64,000 bases of DNA from an uncultured bacterium (lineage in GTDB: Bacteria; Actinomycetota; Coriobacteriia; Coriobacteriales; Coriobacteriaceae): the NCBI GenBank assembly GCA_905215505.1, contig CAJMPU010000011.1, forward strand, positions 1 to 64,000. Direction: 5' to 3'. The first letter of the stretch is position 1; each line of letters begins with the position of its first letter. The position numbers and the translations under genes are program-made. Below are positions 33,190 to 42,047 of the stretch, piece by piece. The notes beneath the pieces were generated by a model. That model searched no databases, was not told the DNA's origin, and saw nothing but the letters and a program-made list of their open reading frames with translations.

Positions 33190-35766
33190 ATGTGCGATTG
33201 CACAGATCATAAGGACGAGATCCCTGCCTACGACGCGCAGGCCATTGAGTCCAGGTGGATGAAGGCCTGGGAGGACTCCAACCTCTTTGCCGTCGACACC
33301 GACGACAGCAAGCCTAAAAAGTATGTGCTCGAGATGTTCCCGTATCCGTCGGGCGACCTGCACATGGGCCACGCGCGCAACTATACCATCGGCGATGCCA
33401 TGGCCCGTCAGGCCCGCATGCGCGGCTACGACGTGCTGCATCCCATCGGCTTTGACGCCTTTGGCCTGCCCGCCGAGAACGCCGCCATCAAGCACAACAC
33501 GCAGGCTGCCGCCTGGACGTATAAGAACATGGACCAGGCGCTCGCCACGATGAAGCGCATGGGCTTCTCCTACGATCTGGATCGCATGGTCAAGACTTGC
33601 AGCCCCGACTACTACCGCTGGGGTCAGTGGATCTTTGAGAAGATGTGGGAAAAGGGTCTGGTCTATCGCAAGAAGAATCCGGTCAACTGGTGCCCCACTT
33701 GTAAGACCGTTCTGGCCAACGAGCAGGTAACCGAGGGTAAGTGCTGGCGCTGCGGCACCGAGCCCGAGAAGCGTGACCTCGAGCAGTGGTACTACAAAAT
33801 CACCGACTACTCTCAGGAGCTGCTCGACGACTTGGAGAAGCTCCCCGGCTGGCCCGAGCGCGTCAAGCAGATGCAGGCCAACTGGATCGGTCGCTCCGAG
33901 GGCGCCGAGGTCGACTTTACCCTGTGCGACCGGGATGGCGAGCCCATCGAGGGCGACGAGGGCAAGATCACCGTCTTCACCACGCGTGCCGATACGCTCT
34001 TTGGCGTTTCCTTCTTTGTCCTGGCTCCCGAGTACGCCGGTCTGCACGAGCTCGTCGAGGGCACGGAGTACGAGGAGGCCGTCACCAAGATCGTCGAGGA
34101 CTCCAAGCATATCTCTGCCGTCGAGCGTGCCCAGGGCACCCTCGAGAAGCACGGTGCCTTCACGGGCCGCTATGTGGTAAACCCCGTCAACGGCGAGAAG
34201 GTCCCCGTGTGGGTTGCCGATTATGTCGTTGCCGACTACGGTACCGGTGCCGTTATGGCCGTTCCCTGTGGCGACCAGCGCGACTTTGAGTTTGCCCGTA
34301 AGTACGACCTGCCGATCGTGCCGATCATCCTGGACGATGACGACCGCGCTGCCGTCGAGGCCAACGGTGAGACCATCGATACCTTCCATGCCGAGACCGT
34401 CGACTGGGAGTGCGCCCACGCTGCCGAGGGCACGCTCGTCCAGTCCGGCAAGTACACCGGCATGCGCGGCGGTAAGCACTCCGAGGGCGAGGCTGCGATC
34501 GTGGCCGACCTCGAGGCCATGGGCTGCGGCCGTCGCAAGGTCGAGTTCCGCTTGCGCGACTGGCTCATCAGCCGCCAGCGCTATTGGGGCAACCCCATCC
34601 CGGCCATCCACTGCGAGCACTGCGGCATCGTGCCCGTGCCCGAGGATCAGCTGCCGGTGACGCTGCCCGAGAACCTGGACCTGGGCGCCGGCGAAACCCT
34701 CGCCGAGTGCAAGGAGTTCTACGAGACCACCTGCCCGGTCTGCGGTCGCCCGGCCAAGCGCGAGACCGATACCATGGACACCTTTACCTGCTCCAGCTGG
34801 TACTACCTGCGCTATACCGACCCGCACAACACCGAGCTGCCCTTCTCCAAGGAAGCCGCCGACCGTTGGATGCCCGTCGATAACTACATCGGCGGCATCG
34901 AGCACGCCATTCTGCATCTGCTCTACAGCCGTTTCTTTACCAAGGCGCTGCGCGACTTGGGCCTGCTAAGTGTGGACGAGCCCTTCACCAACCTGCTGTG
35001 CCAGGGCATGGTCAAGGACGAGAACGGCGACACCATGTCCAAGTCCAAGGGCAATGTCGTGCCTCCGAGCTCGGTCATCGAGCCCTACGGCGCCGACACC
35101 ATGCGTCTGGCGATCCTGTTTATCGCCCCGCCCGAGAAGGACTTCGACTGGGATCCCAAGGCCGTTGAGGGCGCCAACCGCTTCATCAAGCGCGCCTGGC
35201 GTATCGTTTGGCAGCTCGTCCAGTCCGGCGACGCCAACGTGGCCTTCGACAAGTCCGCGCTCGACGAGGTCGCGATGAAGCTCTATCGCGAGCGTCACCG
35301 TACCATCGCCAAGTGCACCGAGGACTTCGATCGCGGCCAGTTCAACACCGCCATCTCGGCCGTCATGGAGCTCGTCAACGCGGCGAGCGCCTACCTCAAC
35401 GCCACCGAGGGTACCGCCCGCGACAAGGCGCTGTGCTACGGCGTGGCTAAGGATATCGTGAGCGTCCTTGCCCCCATCTGCCCGTTCTGGGCCGACGAGC
35501 TGTGGCACGAGGCCCTCGGCTGCGAGGGCAACGCCTACACCGCCGCCTGGCCCGAGTTCGACCTGGCCGAGTCCGTTGAGGACACGGTGCAGATCGTGGT
35601 CCAGGTGCTCGGCAAGGTCCGCGGCCGCGTCGACGTTGCCCGCGATGCCTCCAATGAGGATATGCAGGCTGCCGCCGAGGCCGCCGTCGCCAAGTGGCTC
35701 GAGGGCAAGACGGTCGTCAAGGCCATCTGCGTGCCCGGCAAGCTGGTCAACCTGGTGGTCAAGTAA
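33190..35766 (+). CDS. leuS: Leucyl-tRNA synthetase
   Basis: Charges tRNA-Leu. An 858-residue class I synthetase: the HIGH motif is PYPSGDLHMGHARN, the KMSKS motif is DTMSKSKGNVV, the editing domain (about 220-420) contains FTTRADTLFGVSFFVLAPEY and ADYGTGAVMAVPCGDQRD, and the zinc-binding inserts CPTCKTVLANEQ and CPVCGRPAKRETD are present. Length is nearly that of the E. coli enzyme. The ATG at 33190 follows AAAGGAG; the frame extends upstream through the hairpin, but MCDCTDHKDE with this ribosome site is the natural start. Confidence 0.95.
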   Translation: MCDCTDHKDEIPAYDAQAIESRWMKAWEDSNLFAVDTDDSKPKKYVLEMFPYPSGDLHMGHARNYTIGDAMARQARMRGYDVLHPIGFDAFGLPAENAAIKHNTQAAAWTYKNMDQALATMKRMGFSYDLDRMVKTCSPDYYRWGQWIFEKMWEKGLVYRKKNPVNWCPTCKTVLANEQVTEGKCWRCGTEPEKRDLEQWYYKITDYSQELLDDLEKLPGWPERVKQMQANWIGRSEGAEVDFTLCDRDGEPIEGDEGKITVFTTRADTLFGVSFFVLAPEYAGLHELVEGTEYEEAVTKIVEDSKHISAVERAQGTLEKHGAFTGRYVVNPVNGEKVPVWVADYVVADYGTGAVMAVPCGDQRDFEFARKYDLPIVPIILDDDDRAAVEANGETIDTFHAETVDWECAHAAEGTLVQSGKYTGMRGGKHSEGEAAIVADLEAMGCGRRKVEFRLRDWLISRQRYWGNPIPAIHCEHCGIVPVPEDQLPVTLPENLDLGAGETLAECKEFYETTCPVCGRPAKRETDTMDTFTCSSWYYLRYTDPHNTELPFSKEAADRWMPVDNYIGGIEHAILHLLYSRFFTKALRDLGLLSVDEPFTNLLCQGMVKDENGDTMSKSKGNVVPPSSVIEPYGADTMRLAILFIAPPEKDFDWDPKAVEGANRFIKRAWRIVWQLVQSGDANVAFDKSALDEVAMKLYRERHRTIAKCTEDFDRGQFNTAISAVMELVNAASAYLNATEGTARDKALCYGVAKDIVSVLAPICPFWADELWHEALGCEGNAYTAAWPEFDLAESVEDTVQIVVQVLGKVRGRVDVARDASNEDMQAAAEAAVAKWLEGKTVVKAICVPGKLVNLVVK

Positions 35767-35795
35767 AAGCTGCACGCATAGCTGACGCATAAACG

Positions 35796-35830
35796 ACGAG
35801 GGGCGATCCGGCTGGGTTGCCCCCCGTTTT
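35796..35830 (+). terminator. leuS terminator
   Basis: A GC-rich stem (ACGAGGGGCGATCC with GGGTTGCCCCCCGT) with a short loop, followed by TTTT. Confidence 0.7.
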
Positions 35831-35917
35831 GGTATGTCTGCCCAAAGCGCCTGCGGTCAATTGTCCTATTCTTGTGGAGAAGCTGTGCGCACGCTGACCT
35901 GCAGATTCGTACTGTGC

Positions 35918-35946
35918 TTGCACGTTTCCGCAGCTATTGGTATAGT
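35918..35946 (+). promoter_or_regulatory. Promoter of the rimP-nusA-infB operon
   Basis: TTGCAC (35918-35923), exactly 17 bp, then TATAGT (35941-35946). Transcription should start near 35953, leaving a leader of about 70 nt that contains a terminator-like hairpin. Confidence 0.75.
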
Positions 35947-35972
35947 TTGCTTGCAAATGAAGTTGTAATTGA

Positions 35973-36004
35973 AAGAAGTGGGGTTTCGGCCCCGCTTCTT
36001 TTTT
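35973..36004 (+). terminator. Terminator-like hairpin in the rimP leader (attenuator candidate)
   Basis: AAGAAGTGGGG-TTTC-GGCCCCGCTTCTT is a strong stem followed by T-rich sequence (to 36004). It lies between the promoter and the rimP ribosome site (GGAGGTG at 36012-36018), so it can only act within the leader, e.g. as an attenuator responding to NusA. Confidence 0.7.
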
Positions 36005-36024
36005 GTATGGATGGAGGTGCCGCA

Positions 36025-36519
36025 ATGGTCAAGACCAAGACCGAGCAGGCGATCATCGACGCGCTCGAGGCCGTCGCTCCCCAGCACGATGTCGACATCG
36101 TCGACGTTGAGCTCGTGGGCGCCACCAAGGCCCCCTGCGTGCGCGTACGTATCGAGGGTGCCGAGGGTCAGAGCCTGTCGCTCAACGACGTCACGGCCAA
36201 TACCAAGTGGGTCGGCGACGTGATTGAGGAGCTCGACCCCATCTCTTCGAGCTATACGCTCGAGGTGTCGAGCCCGGGCATGGCACGCCCCCTGCGCCGC
36301 CCGAGTGACTTTGCCCGCTTTGTGGGCGAGAACTGCGAGCTCACCTCTACCGCCACCGAGGGCCGTCGCAAGTACGCCGGCAAGATTGCCACCGCCACCG
36401 AGACGAACGTGACCCTCGAGCTCGAGGACGGCGAGTCCGTTACCCTCGATTTCTCTGATGTCAAAAAGTGCAAGTTGAAGCCCACCTATGACTTCAAGCC
36501 CGCGAAGGAAGGAAAGTAA
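36025..36519 (+). CDS. rimP: Ribosome maturation factor RimP
   Basis: Needed for maturation of the 30S subunit. A 164-residue protein: DIVDVELVGATKAPCVRVRIEG is the N-terminal domain, LEVSSPGMARPLRRPSDFARFVG the signature, and EGRRKYAGKIATAT-VTLELEDGE the C-terminal SH3-like domain. ATG at 36025 follows GGAGGTG; the open frame upstream runs through the leader hairpin and is not translated. First gene of the operon; one base separates its stop from the nusA start region. Confidence 0.93.
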   Translation: MVKTKTEQAIIDALEAVAPQHDVDIVDVELVGATKAPCVRVRIEGAEGQSLSLNDVTANTKWVGDVIEELDPISSSYTLEVSSPGMARPLRRPSDFARFVGENCELTSTATEGRRKYAGKIATATETNVTLELEDGESVTLDFSDVKKCKLKPTYDFKPAKEGK

Positions 36520-36520
36520 G

Positions 36521-37768
36521 ATGGCAGCATCCGACATGATGTCCGCCCTGATGGAGCTTTGCCAGGAGAAGCACATCGACCAGCTCTACCTGATCGACCG
36601 CCTGGAGCAGTCGCTCGCCAAGAGCTATGCCGAGATCCTGCATCTTGAGTGGGGCGCCAAGGTGACCATCGACCGCACCACCGGCAAGATCTACGTCTAC
36701 CGCTTGGAGCCGATCGACGATTCCATGGACGAGGAGGGCAACTTCACCGAGTTCGAGGAGATCGACGTCACCCCCAAGAACACGAGCCGCATCGCTGCCC
36801 AGCACGCCAAGGCCGAGATCAACGCCATCGTGCGCAACTCCGCCCGCGAGCAGATCTACGAGGAGTTCTCCGGCCGCATCGGTGACCTCATCAGCGGTAC
36901 CGTGCTGCAGTCCACGCCCGACTTCACGATCGTCAAGATTCGCGAGGGTGTCGAGGCCGAGCTTCCGCACTTTGACCAGCGCCGTTACGAGAACGAGCGC
37001 AACGAGCGTCCGATGGGCGAGCGCTATCTGCACAACCAGCATATCAAGGCCGTGATCATCGACGTTCGCGACCCCAACTCCAACCTGCAGCCGGTTCGTG
37101 GCGAGCACAGCCGTCCGCCGATTGTCATCTCCCGTACCCACCCCGAGCTCATGCGTCGTCTGTTTGAGCAGGAGGTGCCCGAGATCTATGAGGGCACCGT
37201 CCAGATCAAGTCGATCGCCCGCGAGCCCGGCCAGCGTTCCAAGGTCGCCGTCCACTCGCTCGACGACCGCCTGGATCCCGTGGGCGCCTGCGTCGGCCCC
37301 AAGGGCAGCCGTGTTCGCGCTGTCGTGGGCGAGCTCCGTGGCGAGCGCGTCGACGTCATCCTGTGGGATGCCGATCCTGCCGTCTACGTCGCCAACGCCC
37401 TGTCGCCCGCTAAGGTCACCCGCGTCCTCATTGACGAGGAGAAGGCCTACGCCGGCGTCATCGTCCCCGACGACCAGCTGTCCCTCGCCATCGGCAAGGA
37501 GGGCCAGAACGCCCGCCTCGCCGCGCGCCTGACCGGCTGGCACATCGACATCAAGTCCGAGACGCTTGCCGCCGACATCCTCAAGAACGTTCCCGTTCAC
37601 GAGGAGCCCGCCGCCGACCTGATCGGTGACGAGGAGGACGAGGACGTCCGTCGCTGCGAGTACGTGTCCGAGGACGGCATCCAGTGCCGCAACCAGGCCC
37701 GTCCCGGCTCCCGTTTCTGCGGTGTCCACGACACCGACGCCTTCGATGATGCGGAGGACCTGATCTAG
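36521..37768 (+). CDS. nusA: Transcription factor NusA with C-terminal Cys/His tail
   Basis: Controls pausing, termination and antitermination on RNA polymerase. A 415-residue protein: N-terminal polymerase-binding domain (1-125), S1 domain (GDLISGTVLQSTPDFTIVKI), KH1 (DPVGACVGPKGSRVRAVVGEL) and KH2 (LAIGKEGQNARLAARLTGW). After an acidic linker, residues 379-403 hold C379-x9-C389-x10-C400-x2-H403, a probable zinc knuckle not present in standard NusA. The start at 36521 follows AAGGAAAG. The usual neighbour ylxR is missing between nusA and infB. Confidence 0.94.
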   Translation: MAASDMMSALMELCQEKHIDQLYLIDRLEQSLAKSYAEILHLEWGAKVTIDRTTGKIYVYRLEPIDDSMDEEGNFTEFEEIDVTPKNTSRIAAQHAKAEINAIVRNSAREQIYEEFSGRIGDLISGTVLQSTPDFTIVKIREGVEAELPHFDQRRYENERNERPMGERYLHNQHIKAVIIDVRDPNSNLQPVRGEHSRPPIVISRTHPELMRRLFEQEVPEIYEGTVQIKSIAREPGQRSKVAVHSLDDRLDPVGACVGPKGSRVRAVVGELRGERVDVILWDADPAVYVANALSPAKVTRVLIDEEKAYAGVIVPDDQLSLAIGKEGQNARLAARLTGWHIDIKSETLAADILKNVPVHEEPAADLIGDEEDEDVRRCEYVSEDGIQCRNQARPGSRFCGVHDTDAFDDAEDLI

Positions 37769-37776
37769 CGCGCGGT

Positions 37777-37799
37777 CGCGCCGGGCGGGTCCCGGCGCG
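37777..37799 (+). other. GC hairpin between nusA and infB
   Basis: Perfect 9-bp stem CGCGCCGGG/CCCGGCGCG with a 5-nt loop right after the nusA stop and without a U-run. It could protect the transcript end or slow polymerase; infB is probably still co-transcribed. Confidence 0.6.
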
Positions 37800-37859
37800 T
37801 CTCCCACGCTCGTTCAGTCTCTAGGCACCCAAGGTGCCAGAAAGGGTAGGTGAAGTCAT

Positions 37860-40574
37860 ATGGCAAAAGTCCGTGTGTCCACCCTGGCCAAAGAGTTCGG
37901 CATGACCTCCAAGGAACTGATGGGTCATCTCGCCGATATGAAGATTCCCGCTAAGTCCGCTTCCTCCACCTTGGAGGACGCCTATGTTGCCATGGTCCGC
38001 AAGCAGCTCGCCTCGGTGATCGAGGCCCGCGCTCAGGAAGTCGAGGCCGCCAAGCAGGCCGAGGAGCAGGCAGCTGCCGCCGAGGAGGCTGCACGCGCCG
38101 CCGAGGCCGAGCGCGAGCGCATCGCCGCCGAGAAGGCACGCGAGGAGGAGCGCCGCCAGTTTGCCGCAGCCCAGGCTGCCGAGGAGGCCGCCCGCGCCGA
38201 GGCCGAGGCCAAGAAGAAGGCCGAGCAGGAGCGCCTTGCTCGCGAGAAGGAGGAGGCTGCCCGCGAGGCCCAGCGCCGCGCCGTTCCCGCTTCTGACTCC
38301 GGTTCGCGCTTCCGTTCGCTGCTCGACCAGATCGCCGCACAGGAGACCGTGCTCAAGGAGAAGAAGGACGCCGAGGACAAGGCCAAAGCCGAGCGCGCCG
38401 CCGAGCGCGGTAACCGTCGTGGCGGCAACAACGACCGCCGCGGTGGCCGTCGTAACGATCGCAACGCCTCCGACAATAACTCCGAGCGCAACGCCTCCGA
38501 GAGCCGTTCGCACAGCCATCGCACCAACGCCAGCAACAACGTCGCTGCCGGCATGGACTTCCCCAACCCCGATAAGCAGGGCAAGGGCAAGAAGCGCAAG
38601 GGCGGTCACAACAACGAAGAGGACCACTACAGCCGCATGGCTCGCGAGGCCGAGGAGTACAGCCGCGAGAAGGTGCTCGAGGAGGCTCGTGCCGCTGTCG
38701 AGGAGGCCTCTCGCGAGTCCACCGGTCGCCGCAAGAAGCGCAAGGAGAAGCGCGAGCGCGAGGCTGCCAAGGCTCAGGAGGAGCGCAAGATAGAGGAGGC
38801 GTTGGCCCAGGGCGTGAACCCCGAGGAGCTCGACGCCATCAAGGTCTCCCAGGGCGTTACCGTCCAGGAACTCGCCGAGGCGCTCGACGTTCCGGCCAAC
38901 GACATCATCAAGCGCCTGTTCCTGCTGGGCACGCCGCTCACCATGACACAATCCATGTCTGACGACCTCGTCGAGCTCGTTGCCGACGACCTGGGCCGTC
39001 AGATCAAGATCATCACCCCCGAGGAGGAGAACACCTTCTCGTTCTACGACGATCCCGCCGACCTTAAGCCGCGCGCACCGGTCGTCACCGTCATGGGCCA
39101 CGTCGACCACGGTAAGACGTCGCTGCTCGACGCCATCCGTCACACCGGTGTCGCTGCCGGCGAGGCGGGCGGCATTACCCAGGCCATCGGCGCTTCGCAG
39201 GTCATGATCAACGACCGCAAGATCACCTTTATCGATACCCCGGGCCACGCCACCTTTACGGCCATGCGTGCCCGTGGTGCCAAGGTGACCGACATCGTCA
39301 TTCTGATCGTGGCTGCCGACGACGGCGTCATGCCCCAGACCATCGAGTCGATCAACCACGCCAAGGCCGCCGGCGTTCCCATCGTCGTCGCCGTCAACAA
39401 GATTGATAAGCCGGGCGCCAACCCCGACCGCGTGCGCCAGGAGCTCACCGAGTACGGCATCATCCCCGAGGAGTGGGGCGGACAGAACATGTTCGTCAAC
39501 ATCTCGGCCAAGCAGAAGATCGGTATCGACGACCTGCTCGAGACCGTCCTGCTCCAGGCCGACGTGCTCGAGCTCAAGGCCAACCCCGATACGTTCGCTT
39601 CGGGCAACGTCCTCGAGGCTAAGCTCGACAAGGGCCGCGGCTCGGTTGCCACGGTGCTCGTGACCCGCGGTACCCTGCACGTGGGCGATACGCTGGTCGC
39701 CGGCCTTACCTACGGCCGCGTCCGCGCCATGCTCGACCCCAAGGGCAACGCCGTCACCGAGGCCGGTCCCTCCGACGCCGTCGAGATTCTGGGCCTGCAG
39801 TCCGTCCCCAACGCCGGCGATGAGTTCCGCGTGTTCGAGGACGAGCGCGAGGCTCGCGCCCTGGCCGACGAGCGTTCGCTCAAGGCCCGCATCGAGGAGC
39901 AGAGCCGCGTGAAGCATGTGACGCTCGAGAACCTCTTCGAGACCATCGCCGACGCCGAGGTCAAGGAGCTCAACCTGATCATCAAGGCCGACGTCCAGGG
40001 TTCCATCGAGGCCCTTCAGGACTCCCTCGACAAGATGGACCAGTCCGAGGTGCGCATCAACACGATCCACTCCGCCGTTGGCGCCATCAACGAGACCGAC
40101 GTTGTCCTGGCCGACGCCTCCAACGCCATCATCATCGGCTTTGGCGTCCGTCCCGATGGCAAGGCCCGCTCCGCCGCCGAGCGCGAGGGCGTCGAGATCC
40201 GTTGCTACGACGTCATCTACAAGTGCCTCGAGGACCTCGACGCAGCCCGTATCGGTATGCTCAAGCCCACCGAGGTCGAGGTTTCCACGGGTACCGCGAC
40301 CGTTCTGGACACCTTCAAGGTGCCCAAGGTCGGTATCGCCGCCGGTGTCCGCGTCGAAGAGGGCGAGATCGCCGCGACCGATTCCGTGCGCCTGGTGCGC
40401 GACGGCATCGTGGTCTTCAACGGTAAAATCGCCTCGATGCGCCACTACAAGGACGAGGCCAAGAGCCTCAAGAGCGGCTCCGAGGGCGGTATTGGCCTGG
40501 AGAACTTCCAGGACATCAAGCCTGGCGACACCATTGAGGGCTACCGCATCGACCAGGTTGCCCGTACCGAGTAG
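37860..40574 (+). CDS. infB: Translation initiation factor IF-2
   Basis: Brings initiator tRNA to the 30S subunit. A 904-residue GTPase. It starts with the IF2_N helix VSTLAKEFGMTSKELMGHLA, followed by a long low-complexity Ala/Glu/Arg stretch (60-330), a second IF2_N, then the G domain with GHVDHGKTSLLDAIR (413-427), DTPGHATF and NKIDKPGAN, and the C-terminal domains with FGVRPDGKAR. ATG at 37860; the ribosome site is weak (GGTAGGTG). Many long frames on the other strand are shadows of the GC-biased codon use. Confidence 0.95.
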   Translation: MAKVRVSTLAKEFGMTSKELMGHLADMKIPAKSASSTLEDAYVAMVRKQLASVIEARAQEVEAAKQAEEQAAAAEEAARAAEAERERIAAEKAREEERRQFAAAQAAEEAARAEAEAKKKAEQERLAREKEEAAREAQRRAVPASDSGSRFRSLLDQIAAQETVLKEKKDAEDKAKAERAAERGNRRGGNNDRRGGRRNDRNASDNNSERNASESRSHSHRTNASNNVAAGMDFPNPDKQGKGKKRKGGHNNEEDHYSRMAREAEEYSREKVLEEARAAVEEASRESTGRRKKRKEKREREAAKAQEERKIEEALAQGVNPEELDAIKVSQGVTVQELAEALDVPANDIIKRLFLLGTPLTMTQSMSDDLVELVADDLGRQIKIITPEEENTFSFYDDPADLKPRAPVVTVMGHVDHGKTSLLDAIRHTGVAAGEAGGITQAIGASQVMINDRKITFIDTPGHATFTAMRARGAKVTDIVILIVAADDGVMPQTIESINHAKAAGVPIVVAVNKIDKPGANPDRVRQELTEYGIIPEEWGGQNMFVNISAKQKIGIDDLLETVLLQADVLELKANPDTFASGNVLEAKLDKGRGSVATVLVTRGTLHVGDTLVAGLTYGRVRAMLDPKGNAVTEAGPSDAVEILGLQSVPNAGDEFRVFEDEREARALADERSLKARIEEQSRVKHVTLENLFETIADAEVKELNLIIKADVQGSIEALQDSLDKMDQSEVRINTIHSAVGAINETDVVLADASNAIIIGFGVRPDGKARSAAEREGVEIRCYDVIYKCLEDLDAARIGMLKPTEVEVSTGTATVLDTFKVPKVGIAAGVRVEEGEIAATDSVRLVRDGIVVFNGKIASMRHYKDEAKSLKSGSEGGIGLENFQDIKPGDTIEGYRIDQVARTE

Positions 40575-40585
40575 GGGGTAGCGCT

Positions 40586-40996
40586 ATGAAGCAAACGCAG
40601 GCAACCCACCGTTTGGGCGAGCAGCTTCGCGAGAAGCTCGGTTATATCCTGCTCTTTGAGGTTTCCGATCCGCGTCTCGACCTGGTCACCCTGACCGCGG
40701 TCGAGGTCGCGGTGGACCGTTCGTTCGCGCGTGTGTATGTGTCGTGCGACGCGAGCCGCTACGACGAGGTCATGGAGGCGCTCGCCAGCGCCAAGGGCCG
40801 CATCCGTAGCCTGCTGGCCCGCTCGCTCGATTGGCGCGTCACGCCCGAGCTCGATTTTCGCATCGATCGCTCGACCGATGAGGCCGAGCGCATCACGCGT
40901 GCGCTGGAAAACGTTCCCGCCACGCTTGCGATCGAAAAGGACGAGGACGGCTATCCAATTGCGGATGCCGCCCAGGAGGCAGCTTTAGATGAGTAA
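40586..40996 (+). CDS. rbfA: Ribosome-binding factor A
   Basis: Helps late 16S processing and cold adaptation. A 136-residue KH-like protein with HRLGEQLREKLGYILLFEVSDPRLDLVTLTAVEVAVDRSF split over its first half and RVTPELDFRIDRSTDEAERI later, as in the family. Start ATG 40586 after GTAGGGGGTAG. The last eight bases overlap the start of the next gene, so both are coupled. Confidence 0.92.
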   Translation: MKQTQATHRLGEQLREKLGYILLFEVSDPRLDLVTLTAVEVAVDRSFARVYVSCDASRYDEVMEALASAKGRIRSLLARSLDWRVTPELDFRIDRSTDEAERITRALENVPATLAIEKDEDGYPIADAAQEAALDE

Positions 40997-42032
40997 TTCC
41001 GCCGACCTTGCATCGTGCGAGTCTGCAGATATTCAGCGACGCATCCTTGAGCTCATCGAGGGTGCGTCCTCCATTGCGATTTCGGGACATACGTCTCCCG
41101 ATGGCGACGCTCTGGGCTCCGTGCTGGGCCTGGGCCTCTCGCTTAGGAAGTTCTTTCCCAACAAGGACATTGCCCTGCTGCTGGCAGACGATGACCCGGT
41201 TCCGCGCATCTACCGCTTTATGGAGGGCGCCGACCGTCTGGTGCCGGCATCTGCGTATACCGGCAATCCGGACCTGTTCATCTCGGTGGACGTGCCGGTC
41301 GTCGAGCGTCTGAACAACTCCGCCGAGGTGCTCCGCCGCTCGTCGCATGTGGTGTGCTTCGATCACCACCCGGCGCGCGAGGAATTTGCCGAGCTGAGCC
41401 TGAGGCGCGTCGATGCCGCGGCCTGTGCCATGATCATCGACCGCTTTTTGGACAATTGCGGCATTGTGGCTCGCGATGGTGTCGCGACCTGCCTGTTGTG
41501 CGGCCTGGTGACCGATACCGGTCGTTTTCAGTATCAAAACGCCGATGCCGCTGCGTTTCACGCCGCCTCGCGCCTGGTCGCTCACGGTGCCGATCCGGCG
41601 CGCGTTGCGCTCGAGGTCTACCAGAGCATGCGCGTCGAGTTCCTGCATCTCAAGTCCATCGTTATGGGCCGCATCAAGACAGTGGCGCACGGTCGCGTGG
41701 CATATAGCTATGCGTATCAGAGCGATCTCGAGGCCTGCGGCGTCACTTCGGACGAGTGCGACGGCCTGGTCGATGTTGTGCGTTCGGTGATGGGTGTGGA
41801 GGTCTGCCTGTTCCTGAAGGGCATTGAGGGCGATACCAAGGTACGCGGTAACCTGCGCTCCAAGGGCGACCTCAATGTTTCCGAGATCGCTGCTGCTTTT
41901 GGCGGTGGTGGACATCCCGCTGCCGCTGGTTTCTCTAACAACGGAACGATTCTCGAGACGCTCACCGCGGCACTCCCCATGCTGGCCGAGCTGGTAGGGG
42001 AGGATCCCGCTTCGGTGACCGTCGAGCTCTAA
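40989..42032 (+). CDS. nrnA: DHH/DHHA1 phosphoesterase (NrnA-like)
   Basis: Degrades very short RNA (nanoRNA) and often 3'-phosphoadenosine phosphate. A 347-residue protein with the four DHH motifs: SGHTSPDGDALGSVLGL, ISVDVPVVER, VCFDHHPAREEF and GLVTDTGRFQYQNAD, and the DHHA1 motif AFGGGGHPAAAGF at the C-terminus. Metal is held by the Asp and His residues. Its place between rbfA and truB is the common one in Gram-positive bacteria. Confidence 0.9.
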   Translation: MSNSADLASCESADIQRRILELIEGASSIAISGHTSPDGDALGSVLGLGLSLRKFFPNKDIALLLADDDPVPRIYRFMEGADRLVPASAYTGNPDLFISVDVPVVERLNNSAEVLRRSSHVVCFDHHPAREEFAELSLRRVDAAACAMIIDRFLDNCGIVARDGVATCLLCGLVTDTGRFQYQNADAAAFHAASRLVAHGADPARVALEVYQSMRVEFLHLKSIVMGRIKTVAHGRVAYSYAYQSDLEACGVTSDECDGLVDVVRSVMGVEVCLFLKGIEGDTKVRGNLRSKGDLNVSEIAAAFGGGGHPAAAGFSNNGTILETLTAALPMLAELVGEDPASVTVEL

Positions 42033-42047
42033 CATTTTGGATGGTAC

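Noticed and set aside
32968..34917. 649-codon open frame opposite leuS
   Set aside because: Antisense of leuS that also runs through the hairpin; no family resemblance.
37821..40445. 874-codon open frame opposite infB
   Set aside because: Low-complexity antisense of infB; its sequence is dominated by Gly/Leu/Val/Asp as expected from the codon bias.
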